From SIG653 sp045577455 (lineage in GTDB: Bacteria > Bacillota > Clostridia > Oscillospirales > CAG-382), in the NCBI GenBank assembly GCA_045577455.1, contig JAZNIJ010000190.1, positions 1-64,000 of the forward strand: a stretch of DNA of 64,000 bases, written 5' to 3'. Positions 62,076-64,000 of the stretch are shown piece after piece; position 1 is the first letter of the stretch; the number at the start of each line of letters is the position of its first letter. A program made the translations under genes and the position numbers. A model generated the notes under the pieces. The model ran no database searches. It saw only the letters and a list, made by a program, of their open reading frames with translations, and was not told the DNA's origin.

Positions 62076-64000
62076 TTAACCGTGGAGGTTATAAGTTCCA
62101 AGGAAATGACTCTTAATTCTGATGTAGTCTGTGGAATTGATAACACCGTCTTCTGTTACATCACCGCAAAGAAGCCCTGTTCCCGTTAACTTAAATGTTC
62201 CGAGAAAGTGACCTTTAATTCTGATGTAGTCTGTGGAGTTAATAATACCGTCACCTGTAACATCACCAAGAAGCCATAATTCCACATTCTGAATTACAGA
62301 TTTGCCGTATACGGAAACTGTATATTCTACGGTTGTATGGTTTTTCTTGCTTACCTTTATTGTATATGTGCCGTTATCAACGGAAGCGAAATGATAATTT
62401 GTATTGTTGCCTTTGAGAATCTGTTTGTATTCGGGCGTTAATGCGTTTTCTTTGTAAAGAGAAACGGTAATTTCATCTTCTTCGTTTCCAAAGCTCTTTG
62501 CGGAGCCGGAAATGAACAAATCGTTTTCACTTGTTGCTTTTTGGAAAACATACCATATTCTCACCGCCTTAACCGAGGAGGTAACATCCTGCCAGCTGTC
62601 ACCTGCAATTGGCTTAACTTCAATACCGTTTAATGATGCTGTTGTTTTTCCCGAAACGAATTTACAAAGGTTTACTCCGTTTTCCTGTTTTGGCTCAACG
62701 GTAATAAGAACATAATATTTGTTGCCGCCGATAAAGGTGTCGTTTTCCGTCATTTCTTCCATATCGTTTTCGTAATCAGTCCAAACGATGTCTGTAACGG
62801 AATAATAATCGGAGTCGGTAATCGCATCGAAGTCGGGCTTTGAACCGTCTGCAGGGATGTCAAGTCCGCTTACTGCAATGCTGTTTACGGTTTTTGGTTG
62901 ACATTCAAATTCGTATGAAAGAGATTGTTCTTTGTTTGCATCAGTTTTAACGCCCAATGTTGCATAGTTGCCGTTGATGTATCCCCAACCCTCGGGCTTG
63001 TTGCTGTTTCCCGATGTGTAGAAATCAAAGCCGCTTTCTGTCTTAACATCAATATATACGCCGTATTTGTGACCGATTTGGAATGTATCTTTTGGATAAA
63101 CCCATTTATCATCGGTTATATCGCGCCAGCATATACCGTTTATAACATAGGTGTTGTTGCTGTATGCGGTATTGACGGAGTAACCTGTACCTACCATAGC
63201 GCAGTCATAGCTTGGTTTTTCCCCAACTATCGGTTCTGCAACCCCTGATATGTTTATTTCTTCAATAACAGTATCGTTCATTTTTCCGAAATTGTAGCAT
63301 ACGGAAATAAGCGTGCTTGGGTCTGCTTCGGGATATCTTGTAACAACCGCATTGTTGCCGTTGACTTTGGTAGTAACAAATGGCTCTATCTGCTTGTCAA
63401 TAGCAAATTCATACCCATCTGACGGCATAATGTCAACAAAAACTCGGTAATAATTGCCAACTGAGAATGTGTCCGTTGTCTTCATTACAGACCAAGCTTT
63501 ACCGTCTGTTGAAACTTGCCATTGCAGAGGAGCATCGAACATATTGTCATTTGCCAACGCCTGCTTGTATGTACTGTCCCGACAAATTACGGATTGGTCG
63601 GGAGAGGAATGTTCTTTTGGGGAATCTATTGTAAATTCAACCGAATTAATTGTATCGGGGCAAACTCCGAAATCCATGGAAAGAGCTATGGAAAGCTCGG
63701 GCTTGTTGCTGTAGTTTATCAACTCTGCATTTTCATAATTAACCGTTGCGCTTGTTAAATTTTTTGAAAACTTGGCATTAACATCTGCAATGAGATAGAT
63801 ATTAACCTTATATGATCTGCCTGCAACAAATTTTGAAGTGCTTTCAATCGGCTCACCGTTTTCATACCAATTTGCTGCATGTAAATATGCTCCCTCGGGG
63901 ATGTTGTAAACATAGGTGCTTACGTGGTTGCCGTTTGACGGAGCGTTGATATTTACGTCAACTGAGGTGATTTCTCTGTATATTTCAACTTCAATATTTC
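62076..64000 (-). CDS. Dockerin-containing secreted protein, 5' end outside window
   Basis: The frame is open from the right edge to the stop at 62076, giving about 641 visible residues; the TTG at 63722 is internal. Several repeats of about 100 residues share the pattern F-x-x-G-x-x-Y-x-V-x-(I/V)-x-V, for example FSVGNYYRVFVDIMP, FQIGHKYGVYIDVK and FIGGNKYYVLITVE, as in Ig-like clostridial modules. A carboxypeptidase-regulatory-like domain follows (YTIKVSKKNHTTVEYTVSV). The C-terminus is a type I dockerin with two repeats (GDVTGDGIINSTDYIRIKGHFL and GDVTEDGVINSTDY). The catalytic or binding part, if any, lies outside the window. Confidence 0.85.
   Translation of the reverse strand, partial: NIEVEIYREITSVDVNINAPSNGNHVSTYVYNIPEGAYLHAANWYENGEPIESTSKFVAGRSYKVNIYLIADVNAKFSKNLTSATVNYENAELINYSNKPELSIALSMDFGVCPDTINSVEFTIDSPKEHSSPDQSVICRDSTYKQALANDNMFDAPLQWQVSTDGKAWSVMKTTDTFSVGNYYRVFVDIMPSDGYEFAIDKQIEPFVTTKVNGNNAVVTRYPEADPSTLISVCYNFGKMNDTVIEEINISGVAEPIVGEKPSYDCAMVGTGYSVNTAYSNNTYVINGICWRDITDDKWVYPKDTFQIGHKYGVYIDVKTESGFDFYTSGNSNKPEGWGYINGNYATLGVKTDANKEQSLSYEFECQPKTVNSIAVSGLDIPADGSKPDFDAITDSDYYSVTDIVWTDYENDMEEMTENDTFIGGNKYYVLITVEPKQENGVNLCKFVSGKTTASLNGIEVKPIAGDSWQDVTSSVKAVRIWYVFQKATSENDLFISGSAKSFGNEEDEITVSLYKENALTPEYKQILKGNNTNYHFASVDNGTYTIKVSKKNHTTVEYTVSVYGKSVIQNVELWLLGDVTGDGIINSTDYIRIKGHFLGTFKLTGTGLLCGDVTEDGVINSTDYIRIKSHFLGTYNLHG

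Noticed and set aside
1..64000. tRNA and rRNA genes
   Set aside because: No cloverleaf ending in CCA-type acceptor with a TTCGA loop and no rRNA-like stretch was noticed; a covariance search was not possible.

Overview
The window looks like a low-GC Firmicutes chromosome, most likely an uncultured gut-type member of the Clostridia (Oscillospiraceae-like). The grounds are AT-rich DNA with strong sigma-A promoters (TTGACA, 16-17 bp, TATAAT), GGAGG-type ribosome binding sites, a T-box leader, GatCAB in place of direct amidated-tRNA synthesis, type I dockerins, BspA-type leucine-rich repeats, CotH kinase and LCP proteins. No rRNA, tRNA or CRISPR array was seen. The species assignment is inference; no search was run.

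Layout. 1-0.7 kb: the end of a truncated gene, a relic of polynucleotide phosphorylase and a palindromic repeat. 0.7-7.8 kb: a secreted dockerin protein with two metallophosphatase domains, a LysR regulator, a divergent CofE-like ligase and a class A beta-lactamase-like protein. 8.2-14 kb: an exopolysaccharide cluster (Wzz-like chain-length protein, BY-kinase, a small anchored protein, LCP transferase, CapD-type 4,6-dehydratase). 14.3-19.3 kb: a T-box-led aspS-gatC-gatA-gatB operon for tRNA-dependent amidation, with a strikingly degenerate GatA. 19.4-21.8 kb: CotH-family kinase and SGNH hydrolase. 21.9-40.3 kb: an accessory stretch in which housekeeping genes (GH2, Fur-type regulator, OppA-like lipoprotein, oxidoreductase, NatAB-type exporter, aminotransferase, trpS, nagB) alternate with defence or toxin-antitoxin-like genes (HTH-MNT/HEPN pair, Abi_2 HEPN protein with a structured leader, two AAA_14/DUF4143 ATPases) and several families of tandem or hairpin repeats. 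40.4-47.1 kb: a phage-type membrane peptide, an insertion-sequence relic, a small lipoprotein, a 1760-residue secreted protein with BspA repeats, a 40-residue peptide and a 100-bp MITE. 47.8-62 kb: an NRPS-like A-T-C protein, a second cell-surface protein, gpsA, a cytosolic LRR protein, a nucleotide-sugar dehydrogenase, a glycosyltransferase, an Na/Pi cotransporter and a lipoprotein with a barrel-like domain. 62.1 kb to the end: a second dockerin protein that runs off the window.

How the genes work together. Surface polysaccharide synthesis is represented by the 8.2-14 kb cluster and probably by the dehydrogenase and glycosyltransferase at 55.7-58.6 kb. The aspS-gatCAB operon should make Asn-tRNA and/or Gln-tRNA by transamidation. 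Its leader carries an overlapping GAAC in the proposed specifier loop, which recalls the two-codon T-box described in Clostridium acetobutylicum. The most unusual items are the GatA that lacks the catalytic Lys and glycine/serine signature, the Abi_2 gene whose Shine-Dalgarno lies in one of two mutually exclusive hairpins, the HTH-fused MNT antitoxin behind an array of TGCGCA palindromes, nine exact-length 23-bp repeats abutting the promoter of a DUF4143 ATPase, and the NRPS-like protein ending in a remnant of a second adenylation domain.
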